This document shows positions 14,912 to 23,480 of a stretch of DNA of 64,000 nt, piece by piece (position 1 is the first letter of the stretch; each line of letters begins with the position of its first letter). The position numbers and the translations under genes were made by a program. The notes under the pieces are model-generated. The model was given only the letters and a program-made list of their open reading frames with translations. It was not told where the DNA came from and ran no database searches. Origin of the DNA: Desulfoferula mesophila (GTDB lineage Bacteria; Desulfobacterota; Desulfarculia; Desulfarculales; Desulfarculaceae); contig NZ_AP028679.1 of the NCBI RefSeq assembly GCF_037076455.1, positions 4,107,501 to 4,171,500 of the forward strand, read 5' to 3'.

Positions 14912-17905
14912 TTACTTTAGCCTGGCGAAACGTCCGGACCATTGCTGGCGGGCGCTTTGCTGGCGGGCGCAATCCGGGCAGATGTATTCCCCCAGGCGGT
15001 GGGGCTTGTGGTGCTTTTCCAGACGGCCGGCCAGGCGCTCCAGATAGGCGGCAGGGGCGTAGGGCTGGCCGCAGCTCGAACACTTGACCAGCTCCATGTC
15101 CTTGAGCACGGTGCCCACCAGGGTGGTCTTGCGCTTGCCGTTGTCGTCCACCAGCCGGATGGCCCCGGTGGGGCAGGCGTTGGCGCAGGAGCCGCAGCCG
15201 ATGCACCGGTCGGCGGCGCGCTCCAGGTCCAGGATCACCCCCCGCTCGGTCTTGGTGTCTTCCAGGACCAGGGCGTTGACCCCCACCTCGGCGCAGGCGC
15301 TCTGGCACAGGCCGCAGCCGATGCACAAGTCGCAGCGCAGGCAGCGCTTGGCCTCGTTCAGGCCCATCTCGTCGGTAAGGCCCAGCTCGGCCTGGTCGAA
15401 GGTGGCCGCGCGCACCTTGGGGTCCAGCTTGGGGATGTCCGGGCGCTCGAGGTGAATCTTTTCCTCGGCCCCCATCATCAGGGTCTCCACCTGGGCCCGG
15501 GGACGGGGATAGATCAGCGCTTCGTCGAGCTTTTCGCCGCTCAGGTAGGCGTCCATGGCCAGGGCGGAGCGCTTGCCCGCGGCCACCGCCTCCACCACCG
15601 TGGCCGGGCCGGTCACCGCGTCGCCGCCGGCGAAGAGCCATTCCAGGGAGGTCTGGCCACTGTCCGGGTCGGCCATCACCGTCCTGGCGCACAGGCTGGA
15701 ATCCTGGGCCCAGGGGCCCAGGCAGGTCAGGTCGGGCCGCTGGCTGATGGCCGCGATCACCGCCCCGGCGGGCATGACGAAATCGCTGCCCTCCACCGGC
15801 TGGGGACGGCGGCGCCCGGAGGCGTCGGGCGGGCCCAGCTCGGCGCGCAGGCACTTGAGCCCGGTCACCTGGCCGCCTTCGCCCATCACCGCAATGGGAA
15901 CGGTCAGGAAGGCGATGTCGATGCCCTCGGCCAGGGCGTCTTCGATCTCCTCGTCGTGGGCCGGCATCTCGCCCCGGGTGCGGCGGTAGCTGATGGTCAC
16001 CTCGCAGCCCAGGCGGCGGCAGGTGCGCGCCGCGTCCATGGCCGCGTTGCCGCCGCCCACCACCACCACCCGCTCGGCGGGCTTGCCCTGGGTGCCCAGC
16101 GACACCCCGCGCAGGAAGGTGATGGCGTCGTGCACCTGGGGATAGTTCTCTTCCCCCTCGATGCCCAGGGTAAAGCCCTGTTGGGCCCCGATGCCCAGGT
16201 AGACCGCCTCGTAGCCCTCGGCCTTGAGCTGGTCCAGGGTGAAGTCGCGCCCCAGGGCCTGGCCCTGGCGGATATCCACCCCCACCTCGGCGATGGCCAC
16301 CACCTCGGCGTCGATCACCTCCCGGGGCAGGCGGTAGGCCGGGATGCCCATGAAAGTGGTGCCGCCCATGACCTCCTGGGCCTCGAACAGGGTCACTTCG
16401 TGGCCCTGCACGGCCAGGAAATAGGCGGCGGTCAGGCCGGCGGGCCCGCCGCCGATCACCGCCACCCGCTTGCCGCTGGGCGGCGCGGTCTGGGGCCGGG
16501 GATAGCCGCCTTCGGCCAGGGCGTGGCGCGCGGCCACCGCCTTCATGGCCCTGATGGAGATGGGCTGGTCCATCTGGGCCCGGAGGCAGGAGCGCTCGCA
16601 GGGCGCCGGGCACACCAGGCCGCAGATATAGGGCAAGGGGTTGTCCTGGCGGATCACCCTCACCGCCTCGCTGTACTTGCCCTGGCCGATCAGGGCGATG
16701 AACGAGGGGATGTCTATGCCCGCCGGGCAGCCGTAATGGCAGGGGGCCACCGTGGGCTTGTTGCAGTCGTAGGTGGGGCAGGAGCGCCCGGCCGCGTGGG
16801 CCTCCCACTCGTCGTGGAAGTAGCGCAGGGAGCTTACCAGGGGCCAGGCCGCCGGAGAGCCCATGCGCTCCAGTTGGGCGGTGATGGCCTCCAGCTGCTC
16901 CAGCGTCTCGGGGCCGCCCCGGCGCAGGGTGAGCTGGATGGTAAGGCGCACGGCGTGCCAGGTGAGGCTGCGCGAGTCCTCGGAGGGATGCTCGCCCAGC
17001 TGGGCCAGGCGGATCAGGGCCCGGCGGGTGAGGTCCACGATGCAGGTTTCCGGGCCCACCGCGTACAGGGTGCCGAAACCGGGCCGCACCCCGGCGATCA
17101 TCATCTCCTCTGGGGCCATGGTCAGGCCGCCCGCGTCGGCGGGCAAAAAGCCGCCCACCCCGGAATCCAAGGCCAGGGCCTTGACCGATCCGTCCAGCTT
17201 GATGCCGCCCACCTGCTCCAGGATGCGCGACAGGGGCTGGCCCAGTTCCACCTCCACCAGGCCCTTGCTGGCGGTGGCGCCTCCCACGGTGATCAGCCGG
17301 GTGGCGGGCTGGGCCTGGCGCTCCGGGCCGGGGCCGGGGTGCTTGAGGATGCGCAAAACCTGGTACCAGGTCTCCAGGCAGTGGGTCAGGCGCACGCGGC
17401 CGTTCTGGGTCGCGGGCGGGGGGCCGTCCCCCACCAGAACCTTGAGCTCCAGCTCGCGCCCGGCGGGGATGCCCCGGCGGGCCAGCTGGTCCATGGCGTC
17501 CAGGAGCACCGGGCGCAGGTAATCCAGGCTGGGGTCCAGCAAAATCAGGGCCTGGCGGGCTCCGGTGACCAGGTGGGCCAGGTACAGGGCCTCGATGACC
17601 CCGTAGGGGTCGTGGCTCAACAGGCTGGACTCGGCCAGGCCCTGGGGGTCGCGCAGGCGGGCGTCCGCCACCATCTCGCCCTGCTGCTTGGCCCGGGCGA
17701 AATCCCACCAGTTCAGGAAAATGGGCTGACCCGCCTCCTTGCGCCGCCTGAGGCCGGAGTCGCGCAGGCGCACCACCGCCTCCAGCAGGTCCATCTTGGT
17801 AATGGCAAAGCCCCCGGCGTCCAGATAATGGTCCAGTTGGGGAAGTTGGTCGTCTTTCAGACGCTCAAGAAGGGGATAGGGAACGTCGGTGGCTGGAGAG
17901 CTCAT
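14912..17905 (-). CDS. NAD(P)H-linked FAD/Fe-S oxidoreductase (NuoF-like SLBB + GltD-like + 2[4Fe-4S])
   Basis: The 997-residue multidomain flavoprotein reads: N-terminal region with an SLBB domain (about 203-290) as in NuoF/HydB proteins but without the usual FMN/NADH motifs before it; two cysteine groups (C376, C381, C389, C393 and C428, C432, C436, C440) as in glutamate synthase small subunit; FAD site GGGPAG (485-490); NAD(P) site GGGNAA (617-622); GGDAVTGPATVVEAV; two [4Fe-4S] ferredoxin motifs (C855-C871, C901-C911); and a C-terminal CxxC pair (C942/C945, C976/C979) that may bind zinc. It probably moves electrons between NAD(P)H and the ferredoxin and molybdenum subunits encoded upstream. 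A consensus -10 box directly upstream suggests its own promoter. The physiological direction is unknown. Confidence 0.85.
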   Translation of the reverse strand: MSSPATDVPYPLLERLKDDQLPQLDHYLDAGGFAITKMDLLEAVVRLRDSGLRRRKEAGQPIFLNWWDFARAKQQGEMVADARLRDPQGLAESSLLSHDPYGVIEALYLAHLVTGARQALILLDPSLDYLRPVLLDAMDQLARRGIPAGRELELKVLVGDGPPPATQNGRVRLTHCLETWYQVLRILKHPGPGPERQAQPATRLITVGGATASKGLVEVELGQPLSRILEQVGGIKLDGSVKALALDSGVGGFLPADAGGLTMAPEEMMIAGVRPGFGTLYAVGPETCIVDLTRRALIRLAQLGEHPSEDSRSLTWHAVRLTIQLTLRRGGPETLEQLEAITAQLERMGSPAAWPLVSSLRYFHDEWEAHAAGRSCPTYDCNKPTVAPCHYGCPAGIDIPSFIALIGQGKYSEAVRVIRQDNPLPYICGLVCPAPCERSCLRAQMDQPISIRAMKAVAARHALAEGGYPRPQTAPPSGKRVAVIGGGPAGLTAAYFLAVQGHEVTLFEAQEVMGGTTFMGIPAYRLPREVIDAEVVAIAEVGVDIRQGQALGRDFTLDQLKAEGYEAVYLGIGAQQGFTLGIEGEENYPQVHDAITFLRGVSLGTQGKPAERVVVVGGGNAAMDAARTCRRLGCEVTISYRRTRGEMPAHDEEIEDALAEGIDIAFLTVPIAVMGEGGQVTGLKCLRAELGPPDASGRRRPQPVEGSDFVMPAGAVIAAISQRPDLTCLGPWAQDSSLCARTVMADPDSGQTSLEWLFAGGDAVTGPATVVEAVAAGKRSALAMDAYLSGEKLDEALIYPRPRAQVETLMMGAEEKIHLERPDIPKLDPKVRAATFDQAELGLTDEMGLNEAKRCLRCDLCIGCGLCQSACAEVGVNALVLEDTKTERGVILDLERAADRCIGCGSCANACPTGAIRLVDDNGKRKTTLVGTVLKDMELVKCSSCGQPYAPAAYLERLAGRLEKHHKPHRLGEYICPDCARQQSARQQWSGRFARLK

Positions 17906-17970
17906 GTCAGTCTGCCTCTTGGCTGTTAATGGGCTTCTAAGGCGAAAAAAGGGCCGCTGAACTGGGGAGG

Positions 17971-17999
17971 ATTATATACCCCCATTTTCCCTCGGCCAA
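17971..17999 (-). promoter_or_regulatory. Promoter of flavoprotein gene
   Basis: On the minus strand, TTGGCC (17994-17999), a 17-nt spacer and a perfect TATAAT (17971-17976) lie 66 nt upstream of the flavoprotein start. Confidence 0.65.
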
Positions 18000-18045
18000 G
18001 CCTATCATCCCTCCCGCGAACCGGGCAACCACGCGGCGAGAGGCG

Positions 18046-18076
18046 TAAAAACGCCCCCGGCCGGGAACCGGGGGCG
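18046..18076 (-). terminator. Rho-independent terminator between ferredoxin and flavoprotein genes
   Basis: A 9-bp stem (18052-18060 with 18068-18076, CGCCCCCGG/CCGGGGGCG) is followed on the minus strand by TTTTTA. It separates the molybdoenzyme/ferredoxin transcript from the flavoprotein gene. Confidence 0.75.
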
Positions 18077-18177
18077 GGACGATCACCCCCGCGGAGCGCG
18101 CCGCGGTCGGGTCGGCCGGGGCCGGCGCGGTTTTCCCGCCCCGGGCCCCGGGCATTATCCATGGCCGCGCGCGGGGC

Positions 18178-18696
18178 CTAACCCTTGGGGTTGAAGGCGT
18201 CGCGGGCTATCTGGGCCGCGAAGCGCTCCCGGCGGCCGGAGGGCAGCTTGTCCGCCACGCCGAACTCCAGGCACTGGGTCAGGCACTTGGTCACGCAAGC
18301 GGGCTTGAGGCCCTCGTCCAAGCGGTCCTTGCAATAGTCGCACTTGACCGCCTTGGCCGCCGCGGGGTCCCACTGGCAGGCCCCCCAGGGACAGGCGGTG
18401 ATGCAGCTCTTGCAGCCGATGCACAGGTTGGGCTCGATGAACACGATGCCGTCGCCGGCGCGCTTCTGGATGGCCCCGGAGGGACATACGTCCAGGCACC
18501 AGGGGTCTTCGCAATGGAAGCAGGGCATGAACACGAAGCGCACCCGGGGGAGGCTCTTGATTTCCACCGGGCCCACCGACATGTTCTTGCACAGGGCCGG
18601 GCCGACGGGCAGGGATTTGTTGCTCTTGCAGCTAACCTCGCAGGCCAGGCAGCCTATGCAGCGCTCCGAATCCTGCAAAAGATAATATTTACTCAC
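18178..18696 (-). CDS. Four-cluster ferredoxin subunit (DmsB/PsrB/HycB-like)
   Basis: The 172-residue electron-transfer subunit binds four [4Fe-4S] clusters: CIGCLACEVSC near residue 13, CFHCEDPWCLDVCP near 60, CIGCKSCITACP near 93 and CDYC...CVTKC near 120-140. This is the beta-subunit plan of the CISM molybdoenzyme family. The GTG at 18696 is chosen because GAGGAG lies 8 nt upstream; an in-frame TTG five codons earlier overlaps that site. No signal peptide or membrane anchor is present, so it should work in the cytoplasm with the adjacent catalytic subunit. Confidence 0.88.
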   Translation of the reverse strand: MSKYYLLQDSERCIGCLACEVSCKSNKSLPVGPALCKNMSVGPVEIKSLPRVRFVFMPCFHCEDPWCLDVCPSGAIQKRAGDGIVFIEPNLCIGCKSCITACPWGACQWDPAAAKAVKCDYCKDRLDEGLKPACVTKCLTQCLEFGVADKLPSGRRERFAAQIARDAFNPKG

Positions 18697-18741
18697 TTTA
18701 TCGCTCCTCAACTGGTGAGGTTTATGGCGGCTGGGTTTGCC

Positions 18742-20874
18742 TTAAGCCTTCTTGACCGAGATCACCGTTTCGGTGAGGCAGTTGCCTCCCCCGGCGGGGT
18801 CATAGGAGGTCAGCTTGCCCTTCATCAGCCTCTGGTCGGCCATGCCCTTGCCATAGGTGCGGGTCTGCAGGGGCACGGTGCGCCCGAAGCCGTGAACCAT
18901 GAAGGCCGCCTCGGGGTGGATGAACTCGGTGAGCCTCACCTTGCCCTTGGTGCTGTAGCCGTTGGATTTCACCTCGATGGTGTCGCCGTCGCCGATGCCC
19001 AACTCCCCGCCGGTGGCCTTGTTGATCCACAGGGCGTTTTCGCTCATCAGCTCGTTGAGCAGGGGGTTGTTCATGGTGTGGGCGTGGTTGTGATAGGCCA
19101 CCCGGCCGAACACCAGGTTGAACTGGCCCGGCTCGTTGGCCGGGGGATCGTAGAAGGGGGCCAGGCTGGGCAGGCCGGCCTCGTCCAGTGCCGGGCTGAT
19201 CATCTCGACCTTGCCCGAGGCGGTCTTGAAGCCCAGGCCGGTGTCGCGGTCGCGCCGTTCCTCCTTGCTCACCAGGCCCAGCACGCCCTTGGAGCGCAGC
19301 TCCTCCAGGCTTACGTCGGTGCCCTCCAACTGGTAGGCCCAGATGTCCTCCAGGGTTTCGAACTCCAGGGGCTCGCTCTTGCCCAGGCGCCTTAGAATCT
19401 CGCGGAAGATCCACCAGGCGGGCCGGCTGTCGAAACGCGGCGAGATGCACTGGTCGCGGAGCTGCAGGTTGGGCTTGGCGCCCTTCTTCTCGGCGATGAT
19501 GCTGCCCCGCTCCAGGAAGGTGGCCTCGGGCAGGATCACGTCGGCATACCAGGCGGTTTCCGAATAGTTCACGTCGATGGAGACGATCAGGTCCAGCTTG
19601 TCCAGGGCCTGCTTCATGACGTCCGGGTCGGGCAGGCTGGTCAGGGGGTCGTGGCGGTAGGCGATGTAGGCCCCCATGGGATAGGGCTCGCCGCTCAGGA
19701 TGGCCGGGAACAACAGGTGCATGAGCCCCGGACCCTTGTCGAAGTGCTTGAACTTGGTGCCCACGCCGTCCACCCGGGGGTCCTCCACCTTGGGGGCGCG
19801 CTGGTCCAGCTTGTTCAGGCCCTTCAAGCCGTAGTCGCCGGTGCCCTTGGCGATGATCAGCCCGCCGGTCTGCTCGATGTTGCCCATGAGCGCGTTGAGG
19901 ATATGGGCGGTGCGGCTGGTGTAGAAGGACTGGCGGTGCCGGGCGGTCATCCAGCCCAGGTGGAAGATGACGTTGGGCCGGTCGGCGGCGATCTCGCGGA
20001 TGGCCGCCTTGATCTCCCCGGCGGGCACGCCGGTCATCTTCTCGGCCCATTCGGGGGTGGTTTCCTTTACGGACTCCCGCAGCTCATCCAGGCCCACGAC
20101 CCACTTTTTGACGAAATCGGCGTCGTAGAGGTTTTCGGCCAGCACCACGTGGATAAAGGCCAGGTTGAGGGCGTACTCGGTGTTGGGCCGGATCATCCAA
20201 AAGCGGCTGGCCTTGGAGGCGGTGAGGGTGGCCCGCACGTCGATGTAGGTGCACTTGGCGCCCTTGCCCAGGGCGTCCATGAAGTCCTTGACCTCTTTTA
20301 CCTGCAGCGACTCGATCATGTTGCGGCCGTAGAGCACCAAATGCTTGGTGTTCTTGATGTCCATGCCCAGGCCCTTGCGCCCCATGCCGAACAGGCTCTG
20401 GCTGGCGTGCTGAGCGTTGCGGCCGCAGGTACAGTCGTGGTTGAAATAGTTGGGCGAACCCAGGGATTTCACGAAAGTCTTTTGCAGGTCGGCAAAGGGG
20501 CCGCCCCGGTCGGAAAAGGCGATGCCCTTGCCGCCGAACTTGTCGATGACCCCTTGCAGCTTTTCGGCGATGTAGTCCAGGGCCTCGTCCCAGCTGGCCC
20601 GGCGCCATTGGCCGCCGCCCCGGGCCCCGGTGCGGATCAGGGGATATTGGGGCCGCTCGTCGTCGTTCTCAAAGGCGATGGCCGCCGCGCCCTTGGCGCA
20701 AAGGCTGGTGCCCATGGTCTTGTCGTTGGGATTGCCCTGAATCCAAACCACTCGACCGTCTTGCACCTCCACCTGAATGGGGCAGCGCACCGCGCACATC
20801 CCGCAAAGGCTATAGACCGTCCTGCGTCCGGGGCTGTCCACCCCTTTGACGTTAGGAGCTTTGTTGCCGTCCAT
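18742..20874 (-). CDS. Molybdopterin oxidoreductase catalytic subunit (PsrA/PhsA-like, cytoplasmic)
   Basis: The 710-residue enzyme belongs to the DMSO-reductase superfamily. An N-terminal [4Fe-4S] site is visible (C24, C27, C31, C59). The probable Mo ligand is a cysteine in HDCTCGRN (C148 or C150), as in thiosulfate/polysulfide reductases. Later motifs include LHRIRPNTEYAL-like MIRPNTEYALNLA, the central Mo-cofactor region and the C-terminal beta barrel (FNLVFGRVAYHNHAHTMNN). No twin-arginine signal precedes C24 and no NrfD/PsrC-type anchor gene is nearby, so the complex appears cytoplasmic and soluble. The substrate cannot be assigned: thiosulfate, polysulfide or an organic compound are all possible. 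Confidence 0.85.
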   Translation of the reverse strand: MDGNKAPNVKGVDSPGRRTVYSLCGMCAVRCPIQVEVQDGRVVWIQGNPNDKTMGTSLCAKGAAAIAFENDDERPQYPLIRTGARGGGQWRRASWDEALDYIAEKLQGVIDKFGGKGIAFSDRGGPFADLQKTFVKSLGSPNYFNHDCTCGRNAQHASQSLFGMGRKGLGMDIKNTKHLVLYGRNMIESLQVKEVKDFMDALGKGAKCTYIDVRATLTASKASRFWMIRPNTEYALNLAFIHVVLAENLYDADFVKKWVVGLDELRESVKETTPEWAEKMTGVPAGEIKAAIREIAADRPNVIFHLGWMTARHRQSFYTSRTAHILNALMGNIEQTGGLIIAKGTGDYGLKGLNKLDQRAPKVEDPRVDGVGTKFKHFDKGPGLMHLLFPAILSGEPYPMGAYIAYRHDPLTSLPDPDVMKQALDKLDLIVSIDVNYSETAWYADVILPEATFLERGSIIAEKKGAKPNLQLRDQCISPRFDSRPAWWIFREILRRLGKSEPLEFETLEDIWAYQLEGTDVSLEELRSKGVLGLVSKEERRDRDTGLGFKTASGKVEMISPALDEAGLPSLAPFYDPPANEPGQFNLVFGRVAYHNHAHTMNNPLLNELMSENALWINKATGGELGIGDGDTIEVKSNGYSTKGKVRLTEFIHPEAAFMVHGFGRTVPLQTRTYGKGMADQRLMKGKLTSYDPAGGGNCLTETVISVKKA

Positions 20875-21309
20875 TTTTCTTTGCTCCCTGGATAGTTAAA
20901 TCCGCAACCCGGCCCAGGCGAAACGCCATGGGCAGCGGTGCGCCAGCGCATCGCGGGGGTTCCCCGGACCCGGTGTTAATATCGCCGGAAACTGGTTTCT
21001 CCACTAAAAATCTCACCACAGTATAACCTATCTAATAGCTAGGAATACCATGGGTCTGCCAATCAACCCATATTGATACACCACTTACCTGCCCTTCGTC
21101 CAGCCCACCGGACACTTGCCCCGACTCGGGCCGCCCCGGGCGAGGCGCCGCCGGCCGCGGGAGCCCTGACGGCGCAAGGATATCACGCCGGGGGCCGTAA
21201 ACGGTTGACGCCTTCGGGGGGGTGGTGGTACATAAGCCTGGGAGCAGGGTCCGGGAGCGATCCTTGGCCGAACAGCCCGAACCTCCCTATAATTTTATAG
21301 GCCTATAGA
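20875..21309. other. 435-nt intergenic region
   Basis: This gap lies between the minus-strand molybdoenzyme gene and the plus-strand tRNA genes. The part at 20990-21080 is AT-rich and should hold the divergent promoters; on the minus strand a TATACT-like -10 occurs around 21021-21026 but no convincing -35 was found. The 21280-21305 stretch (CCTATAATTTTATAGG) contains a TATAAT that may serve the tRNA transcript. No protein-coding signal was seen. Confidence 0.5.
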
Positions 21310-21397
21310 GGAGGGATGGCCGAGTGGTCTATGGCGGCGGCCTTGAAAGCCGTTGAGTCGCAAGGCTCCGTGGGTTCGAATCCTACTCCCTCCGCCA
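21310..21397 (+). tRNA. tRNA-Ser (anticodon UGA)
   Basis: The 88-nt sequence folds as a class II tRNA: 7-bp acceptor GGAGGGA/TCCCTCC, D arm, anticodon loop CTTGAAA with anticodon TGA, a long variable arm, GGTTCGAATCC T arm, discriminator G and encoded CCA. Confidence 0.95.
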
Positions 21398-21457
21398 AGC
21401 AATTAGCGCCGCAGAGGCGGTGACGGTACAATATCAAGGGCCCAAGGGGCCGGCCGC

Positions 21458-21550
21458 GGAGAGATGACCGAGAGGCCGAAGGTGCTCGCCTGCTAAGCGA
21501 GTGTGGGGCGTAAAACTCCACCGAGGGTTCGAATCCCTCTCTCTCCGCCA
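21458..21550 (+). tRNA. tRNA-Ser (anticodon GCU)
   Basis: The 93-nt class II tRNA has acceptor GGAGAGA/TCTCTCC, anticodon loop CTGCTAA with anticodon GCT, a long variable arm, GGTTCGAATCC T arm, discriminator G and encoded CCA. It lies 60 nt after the UGA isoacceptor and is probably on the same transcript. Confidence 0.95.
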
Positions 21551-21565
21551 CTTTTTCAAGCGCCA

Positions 21566-21605
21566 AGGCGCGGTTTGGGCACTGCCGGACCGCGCCTTTT
21601 TCTTT
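21566..21605 (+). terminator. Rho-independent terminator after tRNA genes
   Basis: A 9-bp perfect stem AGGCGCGGT/ACCGCGCCT (21566-21574 with 21589-21597) is followed by TTTTTCTTT. Confidence 0.8.
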
Positions 21606-21626
21606 CCCCCCCTCTCCCGAGGCGCC

Positions 21627-23480
21627 ATGCTGTTCGCCCAGATCATAGCCTTCGTCCTGGTCCTGGCCGTTTTCGAGGCCTACCAGCCCGGTCCGCCCCA
21701 GCTCAGCGCCACGGAAAGCTACCTGGCCTCGGCGGCCCTGGCCGCCCTGTTGTGGCTGGCGGCGCGCCTGGCGGTGAGCATGCACTTCAGCCGCCTGCGG
21801 GGCCCCCGCCCCCCGGCCGACCCGGCCAAGAGCGGACGACGTCTGGTCACCAAGCTGCATTTGGCGGCCATCGTCTGCCTGCTTTTGATCACCACCCTGG
21901 CCGAGCTCAAGGTCCACCTGCTGGGTTGGCCGGGCATGGCCACCTGGGAGAGCCTCCGGGGCCTGGCCGCCCTGGGGCTCTACCTGCTGCTCCTGACCGT
22001 GGTCTACGGCGCCGCCTACCGTTTGGAGCGGGCGGTGGGCCTGGGGGGCCTGGGGCGGCGCGACTACATCAACGGCCAGCTGCGCCTGGTGGCCCCGGTG
22101 GTCTTCCCCTGGCTGGCCGTGAGCCTGGTGCAGGACCTCATCTCCCACGCCTGGCCCGCGGCCGGGGCCTGGCTGGCCACCGGCCTGGGCAACCTGGTCT
22201 ATCTGCTGTGCTTTATCCTGGCCCTGTCGTTGTTGTTCCCGGTGCTGGTCAAACACTGGTGGGGCTGCGCCCCCCTGGAGCCCGGCCGGGTGCGCCAGGT
22301 GTCCCAGACCGTGCTGGAGCACACCGGGGTGAAGGTGGGCGGCATCCTAAGCTGGCCCCTGATGGGCGGGCGCCTTTTGACCGCCGGGGTGCTGGGCCTG
22401 TTGCCCCGGCTGCGCTATCTGCTCATCACCCCGGCGCTGGCCGAGGCCCTGGACAACCGGGAGCTGGCCGCCGTGGTGGCCCACGAGGCGGGCCACGTGG
22501 CCCATCGCCACCTGTGGTTTTATCTCATGTTCTTCGCGGGCCTGTTTTTGGCCGCCTATGCCCTGGCCGAGCCCCTGGCCCTGCTCTTGGGCGGCCTGGT
22601 GTGGTGGCTGGCGGGCAGCGCCTGGGGCGTGGGGATTCTGGGCGCCCAGGGGGCGGAGGGGGCCTTCAGCATCCTGGCCGCCCTGCCCCTGCTGGCCCTG
22701 TTGGTGGTCTACCTGCGCCTGGTCATGGGCTTTTTCATGCGCCACTTCGAGCGCCAGGCCGACTTCTACTCCCTCAGGGTCATGGGCGAGGCCGCGCCCC
22801 TGAGCGCCGCCCTGGAAAAAATCGCCTTCATGTCCGGCGACACCCGCGACGTGCCCTCCTGGCATCACTTTTCCATCGCCCAGCGGGTGCGGGCCCTGGA
22901 GGCGGCCCAGGCCGATCCCCGGCGGGTAGCGGCCCAGGCCCGGCTCATCCGCCGGGGCTTGGGGGTGTTCTTCCTGGGCCTGGCCTTGGTGGTGGGCGGC
23001 GGCCTGGCCACCGAGAGCCTGGGCCTGGACGCCTCGCTGCGCCAGGCCACCCTGGAGCGCATCCTGGTCTCCGAGCTGGAACGCAACCCCCGCGACGCCC
23101 GCCTGCAGATGCAGATGGGCATCCTGCTCTACGAGCGGGGCCAGGAGCGCCGCTCCCTGGAGCACCTGCGCCGCGCCGCGGCCCTGGCCCCCCGCGATCC
23201 GGAGGTGCTCAACGGCCTGGCCTGGTTTTTGGCCACGGCCCAAGACCCGGCCCTGCGCCGCCCGTCCCAGGCGGTGGCCCTGGCCCAAAAGGCGGTGGCC
23301 CTGGCCCCGCTGCCCCACATCTGGGACACCCTGGCCGAGGCCTATTTCGCGGCCGGCCAGCCCCAGCGTGCGGTGGCCGCCGCCCGCGCCGCCCTGGCCG
23401 CCCGGCCCGACGAGCGCCACGAGTATTACCAGGCCCAGCTCCGGCGCTTTTTGTCCGCCGCCCAGGGAGCGCGCCCATGA
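21627..23480 (+). CDS. M48 family membrane metalloprotease with TPR domain
   Basis: The 617-residue protein combines a multi-spanning membrane region (about 6-8 helices in residues 1-400), a zinc protease site HEAGH (about residues 288-292, with a third ligand in FERQADFYS), and a C-terminal TPR segment (about 490-600: LQMQMGILLYERGQERRSLEHLRRAAALAP and following repeats). M48 enzymes cleave misfolded or specific membrane proteins; the TPR part likely recruits partners. The frame is open back through the tRNA, but the ATG at 21627 follows the tRNA terminator and starts a typical membrane helix. It overlaps the next gene by 4 nt. Confidence 0.85.
   Translation: MLFAQIIAFVLVLAVFEAYQPGPPQLSATESYLASAALAALLWLAARLAVSMHFSRLRGPRPPADPAKSGRRLVTKLHLAAIVCLLLITTLAELKVHLLGWPGMATWESLRGLAALGLYLLLLTVVYGAAYRLERAVGLGGLGRRDYINGQLRLVAPVVFPWLAVSLVQDLISHAWPAAGAWLATGLGNLVYLLCFILALSLLFPVLVKHWWGCAPLEPGRVRQVSQTVLEHTGVKVGGILSWPLMGGRLLTAGVLGLLPRLRYLLITPALAEALDNRELAAVVAHEAGHVAHRHLWFYLMFFAGLFLAAYALAEPLALLLGGLVWWLAGSAWGVGILGAQGAEGAFSILAALPLLALLVVYLRLVMGFFMRHFERQADFYSLRVMGEAAPLSAALEKIAFMSGDTRDVPSWHHFSIAQRVRALEAAQADPRRVAAQARLIRRGLGVFFLGLALVVGGGLATESLGLDASLRQATLERILVSELERNPRDARLQMQMGILLYERGQERRSLEHLRRAAALAPRDPEVLNGLAWFLATAQDPALRRPSQAVALAQKAVALAPLPHIWDTLAEAYFAAGQPQRAVAAARAALAARPDERHEYYQAQLRRFLSAAQGARP

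Noticed and set aside
14942-17929. A 995-codon open frame antisense to the flavoprotein gene
   Set aside because: Such long antisense frames arise from high third-position GC. The product is low-complexity (Gly, Ala, His, Gln-rich) without domains, while the minus-strand frame has clear cofactor motifs.
21310-21550. tRNA-Ser genes as attachment site for the phage block
   Set aside because: They lie more than 10 kb from the module, separated by many cellular genes, and no duplicated tRNA 3' end was found near the module.
21501-21626. N-terminal extension of the M48 protease into the tRNA-Ser gene
   Set aside because: The extension would cover the tRNA and its terminator; the ATG at 21627 begins a proper membrane helix after the terminator.
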